NCBI GenBank assembly: GCA_031279205.1 | Contig: JAITIX010000105.1 | Coordinates: 1 to 44,228 of the forward strand | Origin: Treponema sp. | GTDB taxonomy: Bacteria; Spirochaetota; Spirochaetia; Treponematales; Breznakiellaceae | Reading direction: 5' to 3' | DNA length: 44,228 bases | Notes under the pieces: model-generated | Told to the model about the DNA's origin: nothing | Database searches by the model: none | The model's input: the letters and a program-made list of their open reading frames with translations, nothing else | Made by a program: the position numbers and the translations under genes | Shown here: positions 28,067-36,317 of the stretch, in pieces | Position numbering within the stretch: position 1 is the first letter of the stretch | How the letters are laid out: every line of letters begins with the position of its first letter

Positions 28067-29257
28067 CTAAAACCCCCGCTTTGCCCAGACGTCCCGCAGG
28101 CCGGCAAGCCGTTCTCCCGCGGCGATGAGGGTCTCGTCTCGCTTGGCAAAGTGGAACCGGATCAAGTGGTTTATCGGCTCATGGAAGAAGCTGGAACCCG
28201 GAACCGCCGCAACCTTTACCTCTTTCGCTAGCCATTCGCAGAAACGGGTATCGTCGTTGCCGCAAAACTCGCTGACGTCCACCAGCACATAGTATGCGCC
28301 TTGGGGACGGGTGTAGCGGAGACCTGCTCGGTCAAGCGCGTCTAGGAATAGCTTCCGTTTGCCGGTGTAGGAGGCTAAAAGCCCGTCGTAGTAACTCTGG
28401 GGAAAACGCAGAGCGGTAACCGCTGCTTCCATGAGGATTGCCGCAGCCCCAACCGTAAGAAAATCGTGTACCTTGCGGATAGTGTCAGTGGCTTTCTCGC
28501 CGGCGATAGTGTAGCCCAGTCGCCAGCCAGTTATGGAGTAAGTCTTGGAAAGGGAGGAACAGCTTATGGTACGCTCCGCCATGCCCGGCAGGGAAGCAAA
28601 GTAGATATGCTGCCCGGGCGAGCCGCCTTCCCTATCCGCATACACGATATGTTCGTATACCTCGTCGGTAATAACCCATGCGTCAAACTCTTCCGCCAGC
28701 GCCGCGATGTACTCAAGTTCCAGTCGGCTGAATACCTTGCCGCTGGGATTGGAAGGATTGCAGAGGATCAGCGCCTTGGGATGCTCCGCAAATGCCCGCC
28801 GCAGAAGGTCTCGGTCAAAGCCGAAATCAGGTGGGAGAAGCGGCACGTAGATCGGCTGGGCGCCAGAGAGTATAGCGTCAGCGCCATAGTTTTCATAAAA
28901 CGGGGAAAACACAATAACCTTGTCCCCAGGATTTGCCACACTCATCATGGCGGCCATCATCGCCTCGGTGGAGCCACACGTAACGGTGATGTTCTTTTCC
29001 GGATCAACAGGTATACCCATGCAGCGCTGCTGCTTCTCCGCCAGCGCACGGCGGAAATTCGGCGCACCCCAGGTTATGGCGTACTGGTGCGGCCCCCTTG
29101 TTGCCGTCTCAGCCAGAGCGTGGGTAAGCTCCGACGGAGGGTCAAAATCCGGGAAACCCTGGGAAAGGTTGATTGCCCCGTGTTCCAAAGCAACGCGGGT
29201 CATGCGGCGTATTACCGATTCGCCGAATCCAGCGGTACGGCGGCTTGTTTCAGGCAT
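28067..29257 (-). CDS. Class I aminotransferase (YbdL/methionine- or kynurenine-aminotransferase-like)
   Basis: INLSQGFPDFDPP, NPSNPSGKVF, ITDEVYEHIVY, SSLSKTYSITGWRLGY. Confidence 0.8.
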   Translation of the reverse strand: MPETSRRTAGFGESVIRRMTRVALEHGAINLSQGFPDFDPPSELTHALAETATRGPHQYAITWGAPNFRRALAEKQQRCMGIPVDPEKNITVTCGSTEAMMAAMMSVANPGDKVIVFSPFYENYGADAILSGAQPIYVPLLPPDFGFDRDLLRRAFAEHPKALILCNPSNPSGKVFSRLELEYIAALAEEFDAWVITDEVYEHIVYADREGGSPGQHIYFASLPGMAERTISCSSLSKTYSITGWRLGYTIAGEKATDTIRKVHDFLTVGAAAILMEAAVTALRFPQSYYDGLLASYTGKRKLFLDALDRAGLRYTRPQGAYYVLVDVSEFCGNDDTRFCEWLAKEVKVAAVPGSSFFHEPINHLIRFHFAKRDETLIAAGERLAGLRDVWAKRGF

Positions 29258-29292
29258 ATCCTTTAACTCCTTTAGTCAAGCCTAGCACAATG

Positions 29293-29973
29293 CTAGTGGC
29301 TTGCTTTTTTTGCAAAATAGTTCCCCGCCGCCTGTATCAGCGACACCAGCAGTATGAGGATGATCACGGTTACGATGGTGATGTCAGTCTGGTAGCGCTG
29401 GTAACCATAGCGTATGGCAAAATCCCCCAAACCCCCGCCACCCACCGCGCCGGCCATGGCAGTAAGCCCGATAAGGCTTATCAGGGTGATGGTGATCCCC
29501 CGAATGATGCCGGGAACGCTTTCCCGGAGATAGACCCGGAAGATGATCCCCACATTGCTGATCCCCATCGAAGACGCCGCCTCAATCGAGCCTGAATCCA
29601 CCTCAGCCAGGGCGTTTTCCAGTTGACGGCTGAAAAACGGGGCGGTTCCGAATATCAGGGGCGGAATGGCGCCTTTTACCCCAATGGCGGTTCCGGCTAT
29701 GACCCGCGTCAGGGGGATAAGTAGGGCAATCAGGATGATGAAAGGTACAGAACGGAAAAAGTTTATCAGCTTGTCCAGCACAGTCCAGAGAGGAATGTTC
29801 TCCATAAGACCACCCTTCTTGCTTACAGTCAGCACAACCGCGAAAAAGATTCCAAAGGCAAACGAGACGATTCCAACAAAAACAACCATGTAAAGACTCT
29901 GGGCAAGGCTCGTCCAGAGCTCAGGAAGCCGATTCATTACATTCGGCATAAGCATTCTTAGCAATTCAACCAT
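29293..29973 (-). CDS. metI: Methionine ABC transporter permease
   Basis: MetI-type permease ending GGGGLGDFAIRYGYQRYQTDI; adjacent to metN/metQ. Confidence 0.85.
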   Translation of the reverse strand: MVELLRMLMPNVMNRLPELWTSLAQSLYMVVFVGIVSFAFGIFFAVVLTVSKKGGLMENIPLWTVLDKLINFFRSVPFIILIALLIPLTRVIAGTAIGVKGAIPPLIFGTAPFFSRQLENALAEVDSGSIEAASSMGISNVGIIFRVYLRESVPGIIRGITITLISLIGLTAMAGAVGGGGLGDFAIRYGYQRYQTDITIVTVIILILLVSLIQAAGNYFAKKASH

Positions 29974-31042
29974 GTTTCAGTACCTCCACCAGAACACCCT
30001 TGTCACGGAACCACTCCATAGTCTTTTCCAAAGCATCTTTCTCCCCCTCAAGAATAACGATAAGCCCCCCGATTGGCTTTTCCTGAATAATGTCTAAGTC
30101 CCCGAAGATGATGTTCAGCTTTACGTTGAAGCGCTGGGACGAGGTGGAGATCAGGGCGTCCACCGTATTGGGTCCCGAATAGCTGAACCTCGCAAGTATC
30201 TGATTCGACTCAAGGCGGGTGAGCGGCGTATCTTCGGCAAGCAACTCGTTGATCTTGTTCAGGTGCGAAGTAGTGGCAGTAAAATCACGGGTGATCTGTT
30301 TTTGGGGATTAGAGAAGATGTCGAACACCGATCCCTGTTCCACAATCTCTCCCGAATCCATCACAGCGGCATGACCGCAGATAGATTTTATCACCTTCAT
30401 CTCGTGGGTGATGATAACAATAGTAATGCCCAGCTTTCTGTTAAGTTCTTTCAGCAGGGCGAGGATGGACTGGGCTGTCTGAGGATCAAGGGCGCTGGTT
30501 GCCTCGTCGCAGAGCAGTATTGAAGGATTCGACGCCAAGGCACGGGCAATGCCAACCCGCTGCTTCTGCCCACCAGACAACTGGGAAGGGTAGGCGTTGG
30601 TTTTGTCCGCAAGTCCAACCATATCCAGCAATGCGCGCACCCGCTCCTCCACCGCCTGACGCGAAGCACGCCCCCCAGCACTCCCATCCGGTTGCCAGTC
30701 ATGCTTGATGGGAAAGGCAATGTTTCCAGCAACCGTGCGAGAACGGAAAAGGTTGAAATGCTGAAACACCATGCCAATCTTTTTGCGGGCAAGGCGGAGT
30801 TCGTTTCCAGATAACTTCATCAGGTCTTCACCGTTTACGATAACCTCGCCCTCATCGGGACGTTCCAACAGGTTGATACAACGCACCAGGGTACTCTTTC
30901 CCGCACCGGAAAAGCCGATGACCCCGAAAATGTCCCCTTCCCCAACAGAAAGATTCACGTTCCTTACAGCGTGTACCCCGTGCGCGAGTCCCACAGGATT
31001 CTTCCCTCGAAATGTTTTGGATATGTTTTTAAGCTCTATCAT
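29966..31042 (-). CDS. metN: Methionine ABC transporter ATPase
   Basis: GFSGAGKSTLVRCINLLERP, LSGGQKQRVGIARALA, LLCDEATSALDP, C-terminal NIL-like domain. Confidence 0.9.
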   Translation of the reverse strand: MIELKNISKTFRGKNPVGLAHGVHAVRNVNLSVGEGDIFGVIGFSGAGKSTLVRCINLLERPDEGEVIVNGEDLMKLSGNELRLARKKIGMVFQHFNLFRSRTVAGNIAFPIKHDWQPDGSAGGRASRQAVEERVRALLDMVGLADKTNAYPSQLSGGQKQRVGIARALASNPSILLCDEATSALDPQTAQSILALLKELNRKLGITIVIITHEMKVIKSICGHAAVMDSGEIVEQGSVFDIFSNPQKQITRDFTATTSHLNKINELLAEDTPLTRLESNQILARFSYSGPNTVDALISTSSQRFNVKLNIIFGDLDIIQEKPIGGLIVILEGEKDALEKTMEWFRDKGVLVEVLKHG

Positions 31043-31122
31043 TATAACCTGTTACCACTGTAGTTATACTGCCATCCGGCAAGCAATTCAAAAGTACACA
31101 AACTCTTAACGAGTGATAGATG

Positions 31123-31191
31123 ACTAGTTGCCAGTCGCGCAGGACTAGTTGCCAGTCGCTCAGAACTAGTTGCCAGTCGCTGGCAACTAGT
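31123..31191 (-). repeat. Three 21-bp repeats ending in a perfect 12-bp-stem palindrome between metQ and metN
   Basis: ACTAGTTGCCAGTCGC at 31123, 31144, 31165; ACTAGTTGCCAG-TCG-CTGGCAACTAGT at 31165-31191. Confidence 0.9.
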
Positions 31192-31201
31192 CTTGGCTAT
31201 T

Positions 31202-32041
31202 TTACCAGGCTGGCAGGGCAGTCCCCTTCAGGGGCGCTTCGTCGGTTATTACCCGCGCAACCTCCGGCGTCTGGAACGCGGCAACTACTTTTTGGTAGAC
31301 TGGATTGTCCTTGTCTTTGATACGGGCGGCTACAATGTTAATGTAAGGCTTGTCGCTGACCTGATCAATAGGTTTGATGAATATGGCGTCCTGGGCAGGC
31401 ACTCCGCCGCCGTCCACCACAAAGTTGGAGTTTACCACTGCCGCTGCTACTACTGGATCGTCAAGGGTGCGCCAAGTCTGGGATGCGTCAACCTCAACAA
31501 TCTTGATGTTCTTAGGATTCGATACGATGTCCTGCGGGGTAGGAGTATTGCCTTTGGAAGGGTCAAGCGTGAAGACTCCGGCTGCCTCAAGCACCTTTAG
31601 CGCCCGTCCCCCATTTGTGGCATCGTTCATAATCACCACTGTATCGCTGTCTTTAAGCTCATCAAGGCTTTCGATCTTATTGGAGTATACGCCAAGAAAG
31701 AAGATAACCGTGTTGCCAATGGCGGTAATCTCATACTTCTGGTTCTTGATCTCGTTCTGCAGGAACGCGTCGTGCTGAAACGAATTGAGATCGATGTCCC
31801 CATCAGCAAGCGCCCGATTGGGAACCGCGTAATCGCTGAAGGTAACCAGTTCGATCTTGATGTTGTCCTTTTCCAGCAACCGTCCTGCCTCGTTCCATAC
31901 GGGCTTTAGTTCCTCGCCCATGAGACCGATTTTGACCACCGTCTGTCCGGCGTCCTGCCCGCTGCTCTGCTGGCTGCCCCGTGCGTAAACGCCAACGCAA
32001 GTCGCGAAAACCGCTAACAAAATAAACATGCTCTTTTTCAT
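31202..32041 (-). CDS. metQ: Methionine ABC transporter substrate-binding lipoprotein family (MetQ/NlpA)
   Basis: VKIGLMGEELKPVWNEAGRLLEKDNIKIELVTFSDY, DLNSFQHDAFLQNE, IPNDATNGGRAL-like motif (MNDATNGGRALKVLEAAG). Confidence 0.9.
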   Translation of the reverse strand: MKKSMFILLAVFATCVGVYARGSQQSSGQDAGQTVVKIGLMGEELKPVWNEAGRLLEKDNIKIELVTFSDYAVPNRALADGDIDLNSFQHDAFLQNEIKNQKYEITAIGNTVIFFLGVYSNKIESLDELKDSDTVVIMNDATNGGRALKVLEAAGVFTLDPSKGNTPTPQDIVSNPKNIKIVEVDASQTWRTLDDPVVAAAVVNSNFVVDGGGVPAQDAIFIKPIDQVSDKPYINIVAARIKDKDNPVYQKVVAAFQTPEVARVITDEAPLKGTALPAW

Positions 32042-32054
32042 TAAAAAGCTCCTT

Positions 32055-32143
32055 GGTACGACTCCCGCCGTACCCCTTTGATTTTATAAACCGGAGTTCT
32101 TCGTAGCGAATCAACCCCGGCTAAAACGGAAACAACGTTTCCG
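32055..32143 (-). promoter_or_regulatory. Structured leader upstream of metQ (three hairpins)
   Basis: GGTACG/CGTACC (32055-32074), CCGGAGTT..TTCG..CGAA..AACCCCGG (32091-32120), CGGAAAC-AAC-GTTTCCG (32127-32143). Confidence 0.45.
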
Positions 32144-32237
32144 GTTTTTACGATAAAACCCCAGCCATTGATTTTAACGGCATTGGGGATTGTGCTGTTC
32201 CATTTGATACATGTGGCGATTGCCCACCCGACACGGA

Positions 32238-33374
32238 TCAGGGTGTGTGATCCGTCAGTTTTTCTACGGTCTCAATTGCGTGAAGGAGGCGCACCTTGTC
32301 TACGGAAAAGGGAAGGTAGTGTATTGATTCTGACGGAACAAGACTTGCGTCGATAAAGAGCCGCAGTTTTTCTTTGTCGTTGGGATCAACGCCCATGTTC
32401 CGTAGGCTGAGGGGCAGTTCCAGTTCCCGGAATTTGGGGACCAGCTCGTCAAGGGAGCCGTCTTTCATCAGAGCCGCCTGCACAAGCAGGCCGTAGGCAA
32501 CCTTGACACCGTGGAGCAGGTGATGGGTTTCGCTTAATACGGACATGCCGTTGTGGAGGGCATGGGCGGCTGCAACTCGAGTGTATCTTTCCCCCAGCCC
32601 GCCCACGAGACCACCACCGATGATGATGGCGTCCACTACCTCGATAAATTCAGTGCTTAGAGTGTGGGTTTCCAGCGCGGTCTTCGCCGCCTTTCCCTTT
32701 TCCAGCAACACGTCCTTCAGGGTGGCTGATACCTCGAAGCCCAGACGGGCGCTCAGGGGCAGGTCTGCTCCTCCACTGGTAAGTATTGAAGCCTCGTACC
32801 ACTTTGCCAACGTGTCGGCAAGTCCTGCCTTGAGATAGTCGGCGGGCGCCTCAAGGATGATACGCGGGTCAACCAGCACTGCATCGGCGGCTCGGTTAAA
32901 GACCTCGAAACCCAGCGCCTTACCTTCCACACTGTACCACACCGAAAGGGGAGTTGCCGCGGCGCAGGTTGCTGCTATGGTAGGAATTGCCACAAAGGGA
33001 AGATCGAGCTTTATTGCCAGCGCCTTTGCCGTATCCAGTACTGAGCCACCGCCCAGTCCGATGATTAGGCTTGCCCCGCCTGGTCTCAGGCTGGCGGACA
33101 GGTGGTCCACCAGCTCATGGCTGCAGTGCGCCGTGTTAAGCAGCCCGTCCCTGCCTCCAAAGAGGAAACCGCGTGAACCAGCCAGTCGACTGAGTGCCAG
33201 CGGTAGATAGGGCAATGCCCCCACCAACGCTCGCTTTCCGTGCAACAGGAATGCCCTTTCTAAGGTCTTTTCGGGGAAGAGCCGCCCCAGTTCTTCCATG
33301 GCGCCAGGGTAAGAATAGTAGTTAGCAGGACCCGGCTGAACTCTAATCGGGTCGGGGTTTGTTTGTTTCAGCAT
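32238..33374 (-). CDS. Iron-containing alcohol dehydrogenase family, YbdH/HcxA-like
   Basis: PIRVQPGPANYYSYPG, GGGSVLDTAKALA, PTIAATCAAATPLSVWYS, ADTLAKWYEA, HNGMSVLSETHHLLHGVKVAYG, ESIHYLPFS. Confidence 0.85.
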   Translation of the reverse strand: MLKQTNPDPIRVQPGPANYYSYPGAMEELGRLFPEKTLERAFLLHGKRALVGALPYLPLALSRLAGSRGFLFGGRDGLLNTAHCSHELVDHLSASLRPGGASLIIGLGGGSVLDTAKALAIKLDLPFVAIPTIAATCAAATPLSVWYSVEGKALGFEVFNRAADAVLVDPRIILEAPADYLKAGLADTLAKWYEASILTSGGADLPLSARLGFEVSATLKDVLLEKGKAAKTALETHTLSTEFIEVVDAIIIGGGLVGGLGERYTRVAAAHALHNGMSVLSETHHLLHGVKVAYGLLVQAALMKDGSLDELVPKFRELELPLSLRNMGVDPNDKEKLRLFIDASLVPSESIHYLPFSVDKVRLLHAIETVEKLTDHTP

Positions 33375-33400
33375 ATTCTCCTCTTAGTTTCGGCATGTGC

Positions 33401-33490
33401 TTATAATGTCTACTGATTTGGTAAGAATATAGCTTATAAAAATAGAGTGTCAACAGGTTTAATGATCTTTTATAAACAAACTCTGAACCG
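33401..33490 (-). promoter_or_regulatory. Promoter + upstream AT-rich dyad, copy C
   Basis: Minus strand: TTGACA (33453-33448), TATTCT (33429-33424); upstream AT-rich dyad-like block; aligns with copies A and B. Confidence 0.7.
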
Positions 33491-33555
33491 CTTGAAACGA
33501 CAGATTCTTTGACAAGCTCGATATCCGGTTACGGTTGCCGGCCATGGTTTAAGGG

Positions 33556-33906
33556 CTACTCCTCGCGCTTTGTTCGACTGTAGTAAGCTGCCAGTTTTTT
33601 TGCGACTTCCTCGATGATTGCCGGCTCCTCGAACACCGTGATACCCGCCAATTCCAGTCGTTTACGGGGCATGGGGCCAATTTTTGCGGTAAGGACTGCG
33701 ACGCAATCGTGCAGGGTCTCGATCACATTGTCCAGCACTGTTGCGCCGTGATCGCCGCTTCCGCAGACTGGTGTAATTTCCCGTTGTTCCAGAAAGCTAC
33801 TTGTACCATCAGACTCTATATCCCTGATGATGAAGTAGTGGGCGTGTCCAAAATGCTGGTTCACATACACACCGTCGGCGCTTGTGAATGCAACTCGCCA
33901 AGCCAT
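33556..33906 (-). CDS. Stand-alone NifX/NifB-C-terminal (dinitrogenase Fe-Mo cofactor biosynthesis) domain protein
   Basis: VAFTSADGVYVNQHFGHAHYFIIRDIE...CGSGDHG...IETLHDCVAVLTAKIGPMPRKRLELAGITVFE. Confidence 0.8.
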   Translation of the reverse strand: MAWRVAFTSADGVYVNQHFGHAHYFIIRDIESDGTSSFLEQREITPVCGSGDHGATVLDNVIETLHDCVAVLTAKIGPMPRKRLELAGITVFEEPAIIEEVAKKLAAYYSRTKREE

Positions 33907-33936
33907 AGGTACCTCCTGATTGAAAAAACAATATTG

Positions 33937-34425
33937 TTACTGTTGCTCGTACTGTTGGGTTTCGTTGTAGACATATTCAAGGCTGATGTTGGCGGCTTTG
34001 AACATTGCCTCTGAGTCGGCGTTGTCGTGGTAGCGACGCTGGCAGACGACCCGTGTTATGCCGCAGTTGATGATGAGCATGGCGCAGGTGCGGCACGGCG
34101 TCATGCGGCAGTAGAGCGTTGCGTTGGCAATGGCAATGCCGCGCTTTGCTGCCTGGCAGATCGCGTTCTGCTCGGCGTGTACTGTTCGCACGCAGTGCGT
34201 GGTAACACTGCCGTCCTCGTGGATCATCTTTTTGAGCTGATGTCCCACCTCGTCGCAGTGCGGCAAGCCAGCTGGCGCGCCAACATAGCCTGTAACCAGT
34301 ATCTGGTTGTCCTTGGCTATGACGCAGCCGGACCGCCCGCGGTCGCACGTTGCGCGCTTGGCAATGGCGTTGCACACTTCCATAAAGTATTCGTCCCAAG
34401 TGGGGCGCTTATAAACATCGCTCAT
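33937..34425 (-). CDS. dCMP deaminase family (ComEB-like)
   Basis: RTVHAEQNAICQAAKRGI and TPCRTCAMLIINCGI zinc-deaminase motifs. Confidence 0.9.
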   Translation of the reverse strand: MSDVYKRPTWDEYFMEVCNAIAKRATCDRGRSGCVIAKDNQILVTGYVGAPAGLPHCDEVGHQLKKMIHEDGSVTTHCVRTVHAEQNAICQAAKRGIAIANATLYCRMTPCRTCAMLIINCGITRVVCQRRYHDNADSEAMFKAANISLEYVYNETQQYEQQ

Positions 34426-35408
34426 CAGTCGTCCTCCTCGATCATGCCGGGGCAGCCGCTCAACTCAAAGGCGATGCGGTATTTAAGGTAGATTTCCTCC
34501 AGCGTTTGTTTGGGACCGGGTGCGGAGATGCGCTTGCGGAACAGCGCTGCGTCGCGCCGGTCAATGTAAAAGTCGTAGAAGGCGCGCGGCCCCGCGCCTT
34601 TGATGAGGCCATAGCTGCCCTGCCCGATGTATGAACGTACTTCCTCGCCACTGACGGCGGAAAGCCCGAAGCGCTCTAGCCATGTCCGCACGCTATTGAT
34701 CTCCTCGTAGGAAAGCCCGAACAAAAACTCCTCCAGCGCCCACTGAGTTTCGTCCTCAACGCTTTCCTCGACGAGAAAGTGCTGCCAGTCCTTTTCCATA
34801 TCCATTGAGATGCGGATCAGTTCGCTTGTACCATTCATGGTACCGAACACCGGCGGCGTAGCGTCGCGGGCGATCCAGAGCGCCTGAAGCGCGGGAAAGT
34901 GGTGAACGGAGCGTAGGTCTTTGCCATTGTCCCAGAGCGCGATGAGGTCTTGCGCGAGTACGAACTTGGTGTCGAAGGAAAAGTCCGGGTCTTCGAGGCA
35001 GGAGAAGTACACGTCTTCTGCCATGAGTGTGCATATGATAGAAAAGAGTATGCTTCGCAGAGGCACCGAAAAAGCCTGTATGTCCTCTACCAGTATTGCC
35101 AGCATGGAAAAAGACTGGAACTTGGTAACGAGAAAGCCGCGCACCGCCACGACCCGCGCTGGAATGTGCAAGAGGTGAGATGAGGGCTTAAAATGTAAAA
35201 GTGAGTTCACGAGGTCTTCCTCAGTGCGTAGCGTGCCACGCAGGATCTGGGTAGAGTGTATTGACGGATACTGGCTAATCGCCTCGCCCAACTGTTGTAG
35301 GCAGCGAAAGCGGTCCCGTACCACCTTACTTTCTTCGGGATAGGCGCTATCAAGATATGTCTGAATGTCCTCAACGAGGTGCGCTTCGTCTTCTTTCAAG
35401 ATTAACAT
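34425..35408 (-). CDS. Hypothetical protein (327 aa)
   Basis: Long ORF, stop/start overlap with the dCMP deaminase gene. Confidence 0.65.
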   Translation of the reverse strand: MLILKEDEAHLVEDIQTYLDSAYPEESKVVRDRFRCLQQLGEAISQYPSIHSTQILRGTLRTEEDLVNSLLHFKPSSHLLHIPARVVAVRGFLVTKFQSFSMLAILVEDIQAFSVPLRSILFSIICTLMAEDVYFSCLEDPDFSFDTKFVLAQDLIALWDNGKDLRSVHHFPALQALWIARDATPPVFGTMNGTSELIRISMDMEKDWQHFLVEESVEDETQWALEEFLFGLSYEEINSVRTWLERFGLSAVSGEEVRSYIGQGSYGLIKGAGPRAFYDFYIDRRDAALFRKRISAPGPKQTLEEIYLKYRIAFELSGCPGMIEEDD

Positions 35409-35630
35409 AATGTCCCTTTCCGAGGGAATGCTTAAGGAAAAATCTTTAGAAACCTTTTTATTTCTAAGAATACAAGCAGATACGCTACTGGCACCATTGC
35501 CGACGCGATCTAAAAGCGTTCTCTTTGTAAGAGATATTTTCTATATCGGAATAAATCAATCGTAGCGGAAGCAATGCAACGGTATATACTAAATTATATA
35601 AAAAACTATAGAATAAGACTTGAATAAACT

Positions 35631-35654
35631 GTACTATCTTTATTAAGATAGTAC
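35631..35654. promoter_or_regulatory. 24-bp perfect inverted repeat upstream of the V-ATPase operon
   Basis: GTACTATCTT-TATT-AAGATAGTAC immediately upstream of the SD of the E-subunit gene. Confidence 0.7.
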
Positions 35655-35672
35655 AATGATAAAGAGGAGTGT

Positions 35673-36314
35673 ATGGACATTCAACTTCAAGAATTAATCG
35701 ATAAGATAAAGAAGGATGGGATTGAGGGAGCGGCAGCTGAGGCTGCTAGACTCAAATCTCAGGCCGAGGGCGAGGCCAAGCGTATTATCGAGGCCGCGCA
35801 GAAAGAAGCGGACGCCATCATCACCAAAAGCAAGGCTGACGCCGAGCGCTCAGAGAAAGCCAGTATCGCGGCGCTGGAGCAGGCATCACGGAACCTTGTA
35901 CTGGCATTCAAGGCGGAAATCACGGCGTTGCTGGAGAAGATTGTGGCAAGAGATCTCGCCGCATCCTATACCGAGGATGCTCTGAAAGCGACGCTCCCTG
36001 ATATTTTGAAGATTTGGGCAAGCAAGGGCGGCGACACGTTGGACATCATTGTCAGCGAGGCGGAGCTCAAGAAGCTCGATGACTGGTTCAAAGACCAACT
36101 CAGCGCTGAGCTGAAAAAAGGTGTTGAACTCAAATCGGACCGGAAACTGGGTGCGGGTTTCCGTATCGCCAACAAAGATGGTTCTGCTTACTACGACTTC
36201 TCCGCTGAGTCGGTCGCGGAACTGCTCTCCGCCTACCTTAACCCACGGCTAGCGGCGATCCTTAGCAGCGCTGTAAGCGTCGACAACAAAGTTGCCGATT
36301 CTGCGGGAACTTAA
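35673..36314 (+). CDS. atpE: V-type ATP synthase subunit E
   Basis: Coiled-coil N-terminus AEAARLKSQAEGEAKRIIEAAQKEADAIITKSKADAERSE; operon position. Confidence 0.8.
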   Translation: MDIQLQELIDKIKKDGIEGAAAEAARLKSQAEGEAKRIIEAAQKEADAIITKSKADAERSEKASIAALEQASRNLVLAFKAEITALLEKIVARDLAASYTEDALKATLPDILKIWASKGGDTLDIIVSEAELKKLDDWFKDQLSAELKKGVELKSDRKLGAGFRIANKDGSAYYDFSAESVAELLSAYLNPRLAAILSSAVSVDNKVADSAGT

Positions 36315-36317
36315 GCG

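Noticed and set aside
32042-32237. SAM riboswitch upstream of metQ
   Set aside because: No S-box or SAM-II consensus recognised by eye; kept only as an unclassified structured leader.
11103-33906. Nitrogen fixation (nif) cluster
   Set aside because: NifB-like and NifX-like proteins are present but no nifH, D, K, E or N in the window, and the surrounding genes are sulfur metabolism.
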